In this document: in pieces, positions 17,007 to 24,573 of the stretch
Layout of the letters: every line of letters starts with the position of its first letter
How positions within the stretch are numbered: the stretch's first letter is position 1
Origin: HGM04593 sp045634365
Lineage (GTDB): Bacteria > Bacteroidota > Bacteroidia > Bacteroidales > Bacteroidaceae
Direction of reading: 5' to 3'
Length of the DNA: 64,000 nt
Assembly: GCA_045634365.1 (NCBI GenBank)
Contig: JAZRAC010000066.1
Location: 1-64,000, forward strand
Position numbers and translations under genes: made by a program
Notes under the pieces: model-generated
What the model was told of the DNA's origin: nothing
What the model saw: the letters and a program-made list of their open reading frames with translations, nothing else
Databases searched by the model: none

Positions 17007-19139
17007 ATGAAAAAAATCTATTTTAAATCCTTTATCACCGCACAGCTGTTGCTGTGCAGTACTGTGGCAAGTGCCCACGGCTTTGAGGTCGATGGTATCT
17101 TTTACGACTTCACCGATGTCACGGCAAAAACAGTTGCTATAACCTACAAAGGAGATTTTTCTTTCGAATATTCCAATGAATACACCGGCAGTGTATCTAT
17201 CCCCGCAACTGTTACCTATAACGGCATAACTTTTAGCGTAACAAGCATAGGTTCCGGTGCGTTCTATGATTGCACCGGCCTCACAAGCATTACAATTCCC
17301 AACAGCGTAACAAGCATAGGAGATAAAGCGTTCTATTATTGCCCCGGCCTCACAAGCATAACAATCCCCAACAGCGTAACAAGCATAGGATATGAAGCAT
17401 TCTCTGATTGCTCCGGCCTCACAAACATAGTTGTCGATGCGGATAATAGTGTATATGACAGCCGCGAAGGTTGCAATGCCATTATAGAAACAGTAACAAA
17501 TACACTTGTTGCAGGTTGCAAGAATACTATTATCCCCAACAGCGTAACAAGCATAGGAAACAGAGCGTTCTGGGCTTGCTTCTACCTCACCGACATTATA
17601 ATCCCCAATAGCGTAACAAGCATAGGATATCAAGCGTTCTATTTTTGCATAGGCCTCACAAGCATAACCATCCCAAATAGCGTAACAAGCATAGGAAATG
17701 AAGCGTTCAGAGGGTGCACAGGACTAACAAGTGTGACAATCCCCAACAGCGTAACAAGCATAGGTTCCGGTGCGTTCTATGATTGCTCCGGCCTCACAAG
17801 TGTTACAATTCCCAATAGCGTAACAAGCATAGGAGATGAAGCGTTCTCATACTGCACTGGCCTCACAAGCATAACCATCCCAAATAGCGTAACAAGCATA
17901 GGAAATGAAGCGTTCAGAAGGTGCACAGGACTAACAAGTGTGACAATCCCCAACAGCGTAACAAGCATAGGATATGAAGCATTCTCTGATTGCTCCGGCC
18001 TCACAAGTGTTACAATTCCCAATAGCGTAACAAGCATAGGAAATGAAGCGTTCAGAGGGTGCACCGGCCTTACCGGCATTGAAATCCCAAACAGTGTAAC
18101 AACGATGGGAGATGGTGCGTTCTCTCACTGTACCGGCCTCACAAGCGTTATAATACCCAACAGCGTAACATCGATGGGAGATGGTGCGTTCTCTCACTGT
18201 ACCGGCCTCACCAGTGTTACAATACCCAACAGCGTAACATCGATGGGAGATTATGCATTCTATAATTGCACCGGCCTTACCAGCATTGAAATCCCAAACA
18301 GCGTAACATCGATAGGAGAGAGTGCGTTCCGTGGTTGCACGGGTCTCACAAGCGTAACAATTCCCAATAGCGTAACAAGCATTGGCAATAGTGCGTTCAG
18401 AGGGTGCACAGGACTCACAAGCGTAACAATTCCCAATAGCGTAACAAGCATAGGATATGAAGCATTCTCTGATTGCTCCGGCCTAAGAATTGTATATAAC
18501 AACTCATCGCTCAACATCACCGCCGGTTCTTCCAACCACGGCTATGTGGCATATTATGCAAATGCGATTGTAACAAAAGACGATGATATTAAGGGTGATT
18601 TTATTTTCCGCACTGCTGATAATACAAATACTCTTATTGCTTATGCCGGCAATGATTCTGTAATTACCTTGCCCGAAAATTACAATGACGAGAATTACGC
18701 TATTGGAGAAAAAGCATTCCGTAATTGTACAGGACTAACAAACGTGACAATACCCAACAGCGTAACATCGATAGGAAGCAGTGCGTTCTATAATTGCACA
18801 GGACTAAATAGTGTAACCATCCCCGAAAGTGTAGAAGATATTGCCGCAGATGCATTCAAAGGTTGCACAAGCATCACCGAAATATATTCAATGGCCGAAG
18901 TGCCGGCTGTTATAACCGAAACATCATTCCCCAACTACTCCGCGACATTGTACGTTCCGTATGGTGCGAAACGCCTATACAAAATAACCGATGGGTGGAG
19001 CCAATTCACCAACATAGTTGAAATGGAACCTGTTGAGGACCCCGAGGAGGAAAGGCTCGTTGGCGATGTCGATGGCGACGGCAGCATAGACATTGCCGAC
19101 GTAGCGGCGCTTGTGGAAATTATATTGGGAACAAAGTAA
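17007..19139 (+). CDS. BspA-like leucine-rich-repeat surface protein with C-terminal dockerin-like repeat
   Basis: 710 residues: signal peptide (to about residue 23), about 55 residues of beta-rich sequence, then about 20 LRR_5/BspA repeats of 23 residues with the consensus SVTSIGxxAFxxCTGLTSVTIPN. Two non-repeat insertions break the array (about residues 145-170 and 495-560). The C-terminus carries one calcium-loop repeat, DVDGDGSIDIADVAALVEII, a dockerin-like or Bacteroidales C-terminal module. BspA-like proteins are surface adhesins in oral and gut Bacteroidetes, binding fibronectin, fibrinogen or other bacteria. The repeats are nearly identical at DNA level, so copy number probably varies. 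The gene is preceded by a structured leader and promoter carried in repeat R1. Family call is firm; ligand unknown. Confidence 0.9.
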   Translation: MKKIYFKSFITAQLLLCSTVASAHGFEVDGIFYDFTDVTAKTVAITYKGDFSFEYSNEYTGSVSIPATVTYNGITFSVTSIGSGAFYDCTGLTSITIPNSVTSIGDKAFYYCPGLTSITIPNSVTSIGYEAFSDCSGLTNIVVDADNSVYDSREGCNAIIETVTNTLVAGCKNTIIPNSVTSIGNRAFWACFYLTDIIIPNSVTSIGYQAFYFCIGLTSITIPNSVTSIGNEAFRGCTGLTSVTIPNSVTSIGSGAFYDCSGLTSVTIPNSVTSIGDEAFSYCTGLTSITIPNSVTSIGNEAFRRCTGLTSVTIPNSVTSIGYEAFSDCSGLTSVTIPNSVTSIGNEAFRGCTGLTGIEIPNSVTTMGDGAFSHCTGLTSVIIPNSVTSMGDGAFSHCTGLTSVTIPNSVTSMGDYAFYNCTGLTSIEIPNSVTSIGESAFRGCTGLTSVTIPNSVTSIGNSAFRGCTGLTSVTIPNSVTSIGYEAFSDCSGLRIVYNNSSLNITAGSSNHGYVAYYANAIVTKDDDIKGDFIFRTADNTNTLIAYAGNDSVITLPENYNDENYAIGEKAFRNCTGLTNVTIPNSVTSIGSSAFYNCTGLNSVTIPESVEDIAADAFKGCTSITEIYSMAEVPAVITETSFPNYSATLYVPYGAKRLYKITDGWSQFTNIVEMEPVEDPEEERLVGDVDGDGSIDIADVAALVEIILGTK
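17225..18490 (+). repeat. Coding tandem repeat, 69-bp unit, about 17 copies
   Basis: Each unit encodes one 23-residue LRR. Long exact matches recur, for example AACAGCGTAACAAGCATAGG. One unit is expanded by a 33-residue non-repeat insertion around 17430-17530. Confidence 0.9.
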
Positions 19140-19165
19140 TAGTAATACAAACTGCAAGAAACTTG

Positions 19166-19214
19166 AAAGCGGCAGGCAGCAAGTCACACGACTTTTTAGC
19201 CTGCCGCTTTTCCT
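19166..19214 (+). terminator. Terminator after the BspA-like gene
   Basis: 12-bp stem AAAGCGGCAGGC (19166-19177) with its complement at 19199-19210, followed by TCCTT; 26 bp after the stop codon. The A/T runs flanking the stem make it usable from either side. Confidence 0.75.
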
Positions 19215-19280
19215 TGTCATTATTTACCGATATTCAAATTTAAATAACTATCTTCGCAAGCAAATAGAACGATTACAAGA

Positions 19281-20045
19281 ATGGTCTATAAATATCGCAA
19301 CATAAACGTAAATATAGAGGTTACAGGCGAGGGCGAGCCTGTTCTTCTGCTCCACGGCTGGGGGTGCAGCTATGAAATTTTCAAGCACATACAGGGGGTG
19401 CTTGCACAGGGCTACAAGGTGTATAATTTCGATTTTCCCGGCTTTGGTGCATCGGACGAGCCGGAGGATGTTTGGGGCACCGAGGAGTATACCTGTATGG
19501 TGGAGAATTTTGTAAAAGAGAACAATCTGAAAAGCCCGTCGCTTGTGGGACACTCATTCGGGGGGCGCATAAGCATTATTTTTGCTTCGCGCAACGAAAC
19601 GAGCCGTGTGGTGCTGGTGGATGCTGCCGGAATAAAGCCCAAACGCCCAATGAAATACTATTATAAGATTTATACCTTTAAGTTGCTTAAAAAGCTGTGC
19701 TACACTTTCTTGCCCAAGAAAACTGCCGATGCGATAATTGAGAAGCGACGCAAGGGAGCCGGCTCGGCCGACTATAATAATGCTTCGCCCAAGATGCGTG
19801 CCATTCTCTCGAAGGTGGTGAACGAGGACCTCACCCCGTTGCTCCACAAGATTAAAGCTCCCACGCTGCTATTCTGGGGTAATATGGATACTGCCACTCC
19901 TCTATCGGACGCAAAGACTATGGAGCGACTTATTCCCGATGCAGGGTTGGTTATTGCCCACGGCACAGGCCATTTTTCGTTCATAGAGAACCAAGGGTTG
20001 TTTACACAGGTAATGAAAAATTTTTTCAAGATAGGTTGTAAATAG
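19281..20045 (+). CDS. Alpha/beta hydrolase
   Basis: 254 residues of the alpha/beta-hydrolase fold. Oxyanion segment LLLHGWGCS near the N-terminus, nucleophile elbow GHSFGG with Ser92, acid in LFWGNMDTATP, and catalytic His231 in GTGHFSF are all present. No signal peptide, so it is cytoplasmic. Substrate is unknown; an ester or lactone is typical. In Bacteroidales this gene commonly precedes murF and ddl, as here, which suggests an envelope-precursor-related role, but the link is by neighbourhood only. About 700 bp of repeat DNA now separates it from murF. Confidence 0.9.
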   Translation: MVYKYRNINVNIEVTGEGEPVLLLHGWGCSYEIFKHIQGVLAQGYKVYNFDFPGFGASDEPEDVWGTEEYTCMVENFVKENNLKSPSLVGHSFGGRISIIFASRNETSRVVLVDAAGIKPKRPMKYYYKIYTFKLLKKLCYTFLPKKTADAIIEKRRKGAGSADYNNASPKMRAILSKVVNEDLTPLLHKIKAPTLLFWGNMDTATPLSDAKTMERLIPDAGLVIAHGTGHFSFIENQGLFTQVMKNFFKIGCK

Positions 20046-20084
20046 GGGCTCAACGTAGAAAGTTGAGGAGTAGTTGCTGTTTGC

Positions 20085-20640
20085 AATATTCTTGCTTTTA
20101 ATTTCTCGGTGTCGTTAACAACTATTTTTGTTTCTATATAAACTTTTATTCCCCTTTTGTCGCGCAAAAGGGCACAAAACGCCTTGCACAGACCTCGCGA
20201 TTCAAAAAAACTTTGCTCGTGAGTTGGTAGAGCACAACAGTAGCAGAAGTAATTTCAAACAAGTGCAGCACCGTGAGAGAAACAATTAAAGGCCGGCGAA
20301 GTTAAGGAAACAGGCGAGGACATAGTGCGGTATGCCGTTAATTTTCTTTACAACACAATACCGCACGCTTCCGGAGCCCCTTAACTTCGACGAACAGCCT
20401 TTAATGACAAGTGAGGAATGAACGAGGGATATTGCGCAGCAATTCGCGAGCCGAGGCGTGAGCGACTTGAACGTACTCGTGTGCTGCGTTTTTGCTGCAC
20501 TTTTTAAAAAGTGCAAAAGAAAGAATTTAAGCAGATTGAGAGAATTGCCGAGAATAACACCGAGGATTATGGAGCAAAACTAAAAGAATATGATAAATTA
20601 GATTTTTCCTTTTCAAATTGGCAATTATATGCCTAATCTG
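20085..20640 (-). repeat. Dispersed repeat R2, copy 2 (inverted)
   Basis: Reverse-complement counterpart of 23985-24265 and of parts of 15826-16230. Holds an internal inverted repeat GAAGTTAAGG (20298-20307) with CCTTAACTTC (20379-20388), and the AT-rich hairpin near 20500-20512. On the plus strand a 41-codon frame beginning at a GTG near 20512 encodes a tail containing QIERIAENNTED, conserved with copy 1. Confidence 0.8.
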
Positions 20641-20713
20641 AAAATCCCTCAGAATTTTACGTTGAACACTAAATAATAACGTTGCAACATACCCGAAAAT
20701 CGAGGAAATTATA

Positions 20714-20721
20714 TAATTTTG
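20714..20721 (+). promoter_or_regulatory. Bacteroidetes -7 promoter element for murF-ddl
   Basis: TAATTTTG, 34 bp before the murF ATG; no clear -33 element. It would give murF-ddl a promoter of its own, independent of the hydrolase gene. Confidence 0.6.
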
Positions 20722-20754
20722 CAACACTACACATAAAATACAATATATTCGGCA

Positions 20755-22332
20755 ATGAACATAATAACAGCAATTCTTTTAGCAGGTTTTGTACTTTTCT
20801 TCACATTCTGTTCGGCAAAGAACGATATTCATATGTTCCAACTTTCGTCCTACCGATACAGCCGCTATATGCGTTGGTTGGGGCAAGGCAATCTGTTAAG
20901 TTTCAATCGCATAATCGCGCTTGCACTGTTCGTATGCTCGTTACTGCCCAATCCCACAATCACATTGACGGCAGTGTGCGCCATTCTCATCTTCGTAATT
21001 CTGAAAAAGAGAACAGGTAAGCAGGAGAAGCAAAAGACTCCGCTTGTATTTACAAAAAGAGTGATAAGATTATACACCACCACCCTACTGCTCTTTGTGG
21101 CAATAACCGCAGCAACGGCACTCTTCGGACTTGCGGCGGCGACAATAACCGCAGCCCTGCTCATTCTTCTGTCGGACATAGTGATGCTTGCCGCCAACCT
21201 CATAAACACACCCATTGAGAAGGCCATCAACCGCCACTACTACAACGATGCGAAAAGAATAATCGACAGCCACAAAGGGCTCATAGTAATTGGCGTTACA
21301 GGCAGTTTCGGAAAGACCAGCACAAAGAACTATCTTGCAAGCATACTCGCCGAGAAGTACAACATCCTTGTCACACCCGGGAACTTCAACACCCTGCTGG
21401 GAGTGATACGCACCATACGCGAGCAGTTGCGCCCCTATCATCAGGTGTTCATCGTGGAAATGGGTGCGAAGCAGAAGAACGACATTAAAGAAATATGCGA
21501 CCTTGTGCACCCCACAATAGGCATTGTGACCGCCGTGGGTGAAATGCATCTGGAAACATTCAAGAGCATAGAGAATATACAAGATACAAAATTCGAGCTT
21601 ATAAACTCGCTGCCGGCCGGAGGCACGGGAGTAATAAACATCGACTCGCCCCACATAAAGAGCTATAATAAAATTACAAGCCCCTGCAAGATAATAACAT
21701 ACGGCATTGAGAACAGTGCCTGCTACCGCGCAAGCAACATCGAATATGGAGCAAGCGGAGTAAATTACACGCTTGTGGCACCGCAGCACGAGGGCGACGA
21801 GTACAGCAGCCGCCTGCTGGGCGAGGGTAACCTGCTCAACATATTGGGAGCCACCACCGTTGCCGACCTTCTGCAAGTGCCTGTGGCCAAGCAGAAGAGA
21901 GCCATTGCCCATCTTCAACCGGTGGAGCACCGCCTCTCGATGCGAAAATCGGGCGGAGTAACCGTGCTCGACGATGCCTATAATTCTAACCCGCAAGGGG
22001 CAAAAATGGCACTCGGAGTACTAAAAAACTTCACCGTGAACGAAGGCTGCAAACGAATAATAATAACCCCGGGCTTTGTGGAAATGGGCGCACGACAAGC
22101 CGAGGCAAACAGCACGCTTGGCGAACAGATTGCCCTGTGTGCCGACTATGCGATTGTGGTGAACGCCACCAACCGCGAGGCAATAAAAAGCGGACTCGAA
22201 AAGGGGAATATGCCCACCGACCAATACTTCCTTGCCGACTCGCTTAACCACGCACACGCGCATCTTGCCACCATTTTGCGCGCAGGGGATGTGGTTCTTT
22301 ACGAAAATGACCTGCCCGACAATTTTAAGTAG
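20755..22332 (+). CDS. murF: Mur ligase, MurF-like, with N-terminal membrane segment
   Basis: 525 residues. The first 150 residues contain several hydrophobic helices (LLAGFVLFFTFC, IIALALFVCSLL, ATITAALLILLSDIVML), so the enzyme is membrane-anchored. The Mur ligase part follows: P-loop GVTGSFGKTSTKN near residue 180, the central segment FIVEMGAKQKNDI, IGIVTAVGEMHLETF, and the C-terminal substrate domain with VLDDAYNSNPQGA. MurF adds D-Ala-D-Ala to UDP-MurNAc-tripeptide. The adjacent ddl gene, which makes D-Ala-D-Ala, starts 46 bp downstream and supports this assignment over other Mur ligases. The N-terminal membrane extension is characteristic of the Bacteroidetes form. Confidence 0.88.
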   Translation: MNIITAILLAGFVLFFTFCSAKNDIHMFQLSSYRYSRYMRWLGQGNLLSFNRIIALALFVCSLLPNPTITLTAVCAILIFVILKKRTGKQEKQKTPLVFTKRVIRLYTTTLLLFVAITAATALFGLAAATITAALLILLSDIVMLAANLINTPIEKAINRHYYNDAKRIIDSHKGLIVIGVTGSFGKTSTKNYLASILAEKYNILVTPGNFNTLLGVIRTIREQLRPYHQVFIVEMGAKQKNDIKEICDLVHPTIGIVTAVGEMHLETFKSIENIQDTKFELINSLPAGGTGVINIDSPHIKSYNKITSPCKIITYGIENSACYRASNIEYGASGVNYTLVAPQHEGDEYSSRLLGEGNLLNILGATTVADLLQVPVAKQKRAIAHLQPVEHRLSMRKSGGVTVLDDAYNSNPQGAKMALGVLKNFTVNEGCKRIIITPGFVEMGARQAEANSTLGEQIALCADYAIVVNATNREAIKSGLEKGNMPTDQYFLADSLNHAHAHLATILRAGDVVLYENDLPDNFK

Positions 22333-22377
22333 GCACTTTTTTACGACAAACAGATAATAAAAAACATACACACAACA

Positions 22378-23595
22378 ATGAAAACCAATGTAGGAGTAGT
22401 ATTCGGCGGCCGCTCCGTCGAGAATGAAATTTCGGTAATCACAGCCAACCAAGCTATGGCTGCGATGGACAGGGAGAAATATAACATAATCCCCATATAT
22501 ATAACCAAAGAGGGTAAATGGTACAGCGGCGAGGCCCTGTTGAACGTTGCCAACTACCGCAACACAAAAAAACTTCTCGCAATGTGCGAAGAGGTTTATA
22601 TGCGCCCCATATATGGCGACACAAACCTTTATCGTTGCAAAAAGCCCCTCTTCGGCAAAGAGGTGGTTGCCAAGCTCGATGTTATTCTGCCCGCGCTGCA
22701 CGGCACCAACTGCGAGGATGGCACATTCCAAGGAGTGATGGAGTTCTGCGGTATTCCCTACACAGGTTGCAACACTCTCGCCTCGGCCAACGGAATGGAC
22801 AAAATAACAATGAAGATGATTCTAAAAGAGTGTGGCATTCCTGTGATTGACTACTGCTGGTTCAGCGACAAGGAGTGGAACGAGAAGCAGGATAGCACCA
22901 TTGCACAGGTGGAAGAGAAACTCGGTTACCCTGTAATTGTGAAGCCTGCCAACAGCGGTTCGAGCGTGGGAATACGCGCGGCACACAATCGCGAGGAGTT
23001 CATCGAGGCGGTGGACTATGCAATCTCCTTCACCACCCGTATAATCATTGAAAAATATGTACAGAAGCTGAAAGAGGTAAACTGCGCTGTTCTTGGCAAC
23101 TACTACGAGTGCGAAGCATCGGTGTGCGAGGTTCCCGTGCGCAGCGGCGAAATTCTCTCCTATCAGGATAAATATATGAACGGTGGCGGCAAGCAGAGCC
23201 AAGGAATGCAGTCGACGGTGCGCGAAATTCCCGCCAACCTCCCCGAGAAGAGCACCAAATTCATACAGAATGCCGCTTGTGAGACATTCCGCGCCCTCTC
23301 GTGCGACGGCGTTGCCCGCATCGACTTTATCATAGACGAGGCTACCGACGAAATTTTCGTGAACGAGATTAACACAATCCCCGGCTCGCTCTCCTTCTAT
23401 TTGTGGGAGTACAGCGGTTACAATTTCGGCACACTTGTCGACAAACTCATAGAGATTGCTCTGCGCCGCAAACAGGATGCAGGCTTCAAGGCTGTGAACT
23501 ATGGCGAGAATATTTTTGCAGCCGGCAACACCGGTGGCGGTGCCAAGAATGGTGCGAAGATGGGTAATAAAATGGGCGGTAAATTTGGTAAATAG
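22378..23595 (+). CDS. ddl: D-alanine--D-alanine ligase
   Basis: 405 residues. N-terminal GVVFGGRSVENEISVITA, then HGTNCEDGTFQGVME, GCNTLASANGMDK, the ATP-grasp lysine region VIVKPANSGSSVG, and the C-terminal metal site with RIDFII and FVNEINTIPG. It joins two D-Ala residues for MurF. The chain is longer than the 310-370 residues usual for Ddl; the surplus lies mainly in internal loops and a 25-residue Gly/Lys/Met-rich tail (GGGAKNGAKMGNKMGGK) that is likely disordered. Probably co-transcribed with murF; a terminator follows. Confidence 0.96.
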   Translation: MKTNVGVVFGGRSVENEISVITANQAMAAMDREKYNIIPIYITKEGKWYSGEALLNVANYRNTKKLLAMCEEVYMRPIYGDTNLYRCKKPLFGKEVVAKLDVILPALHGTNCEDGTFQGVMEFCGIPYTGCNTLASANGMDKITMKMILKECGIPVIDYCWFSDKEWNEKQDSTIAQVEEKLGYPVIVKPANSGSSVGIRAAHNREEFIEAVDYAISFTTRIIIEKYVQKLKEVNCAVLGNYYECEASVCEVPVRSGEILSYQDKYMNGGGKQSQGMQSTVREIPANLPEKSTKFIQNAACETFRALSCDGVARIDFIIDEATDEIFVNEINTIPGSLSFYLWEYSGYNFGTLVDKLIEIALRRKQDAGFKAVNYGENIFAAGNTGGGAKNGAKMGNKMGGKFGK

Positions 23596-23616
23596 AATTT
23601 ACAATATAATAAGTAA

Positions 23617-23657
23617 AAAAGAGGCCGACTAAAAAGTATTTTTTAGCGTCCTCTTTT
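23617..23657 (+). terminator. Rho-independent terminator after ddl
   Basis: Outer stem AAAAGAGG/CCTCTTTT and inner GACTAAAAA paired with TTTTTAG-GTC with one bulge, ending in TTTTG. Confidence 0.8.
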
Positions 23658-23661
23658 GTGT

Positions 23662-23783
23662 AGGAGATGAATAAAAAGATGTAGTTCAAGGCTTGCGTAG
23701 CCTGAAAAACCGGAGTTTACTAAGCGTAAATGAGGATTTTGAAGGCAAGCGTAACGCAGAAATTACACTTTTTAGTCATCTCC
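23662..23783. mobile_element. MITE-like element with terminal inverted repeats (122 bp)
   Basis: The left end GGAGATGAATAAAAAGATGTA (split here as GGAGATGAATAAAAAGATG + TA) and the right end TACACTTTTTAGTCATCTCC are imperfect inverted repeats of about 20 bp. The interior (GTTCAAGGCTTGCGTAGCC ... GGCAAGCGTAACGC) itself has a nested inverted repeat. No coding capacity. Similar short elements occur in other Bacteroides-type genomes from memory; not confirmed by search. Confidence 0.5.
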
Positions 23784-23916
23784 TTTTTTTTATTTTACAG
23801 GCAGTGGCACTATTTCAACCATTTTACTATTATTTTAAACCTCGCCACAATGTGCCACAAGGCAACAATAGGTTCGGTAGAAATTTACTGTGGTTACTAC
23901 TATTTGTTTGTCAAAC

Positions 23917-24265
23917 ATTCTTGCTTTTAACTTCTTGGTGGCCCGCGAATAGTTCTTGCTTTAAAAAGTTTACTTTTTTACGTTCTTTTGTACCCAAAAG
24001 AACCAAAAGGTCCGGCACACGAGTACGTTCAAGTCGCTCACGCCTCGGCTCGCGAATTGCTAAGCAATATCCCTCGTTCGTTCCTCGCTTGGCATTAAAG
24101 GCTATTCGGCGAAGTTAAGGGGCTCCGGAAGCGTGCGGTATTGCATTGTATGAAAATTAACGGCATACCGCACTATGTCCTCGCTTGTTTCCTTAACTTC
24201 GACGGCCTTTAATTCTTTCTCTTACGGTGCCGGTTATTTTTTTAGAATTACCACTGCTGATATAC
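23917..24265 (+). repeat. Dispersed repeat R2, copy 3
   Basis: Carries the CTTTTAACTTCTTGGTG start module, the hairpin GTTCTTTTG...CAAAAGAAC, the block GCTCACGCCTCGGCTCGCG, and the inverted repeat GAAGTTAAGG (24111-24120) with CCTTAACTTC (24191-24200) enclosing TGCGGTA/TACCGCA. Orientation is opposite to copy 2. Confidence 0.8.
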
Positions 24266-24518
24266 TACACAATAATTAAAGATTTATTGGCCCACAACTT
24301 TTTGCTATTGAGCCCAACAACACCCATCGCAAGCCCCAATAAATAGTGCCAACGACCAACAGCGCTGCCACCACCCTCGACAACCGTTACAAACAGAATA
24401 GTTTTTTAGAAACTTGTAACACATTTATATCTTTTTCCGTCTATCTAACAAAGAAGGCTACACTTGTTATAATTATTTAAAATTATTATCTGTTACAAGA
24501 TATATGAATTTATTTGGT

Positions 24519-24526
24519 TATATTTG
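24519..24526 (+). promoter_or_regulatory. Bacteroidetes -7 promoter element for the GH2 gene
   Basis: TATATTTG, 48 bp before the chosen start codon. Confidence 0.55.
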
Positions 24527-24573
24527 CAAATAATCGTAAACCGAGAAATAAACAACTTAAAAATAAACACATT

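Larger units (their letters stand above)
20046..20754. other. Gene-less region between the hydrolase and murF, mostly repeat R2
   Basis: About 700 bp. Contains R2 copy 2 in inverted orientation, with a short module CTTTTAATTTCTCGGTG at about 20095 that also occurs near 23925, and a murF promoter at its right end. No credible gene. Confidence 0.8.
23596..24573. other. Gene-less region between ddl and the GH2 gene
   Basis: About 980 bp. Holds the ddl terminator, a 122-bp MITE-like element, R2 copy 3 and the GH2 promoter. Short frames seen here are repeat-derived. Confidence 0.8.

Noticed and set aside
17225..18490. Regular 69-bp repeats as a CRISPR array
   Set aside because: They are an uninterrupted reading frame encoding LRR units.
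20286..20516. 76-codon minus-strand frame in R2 copy 2 (and a similar one at 15926-16171)
   Set aside because: The frame is interrupted or shifted in the other copies, so it is not maintained as a gene.
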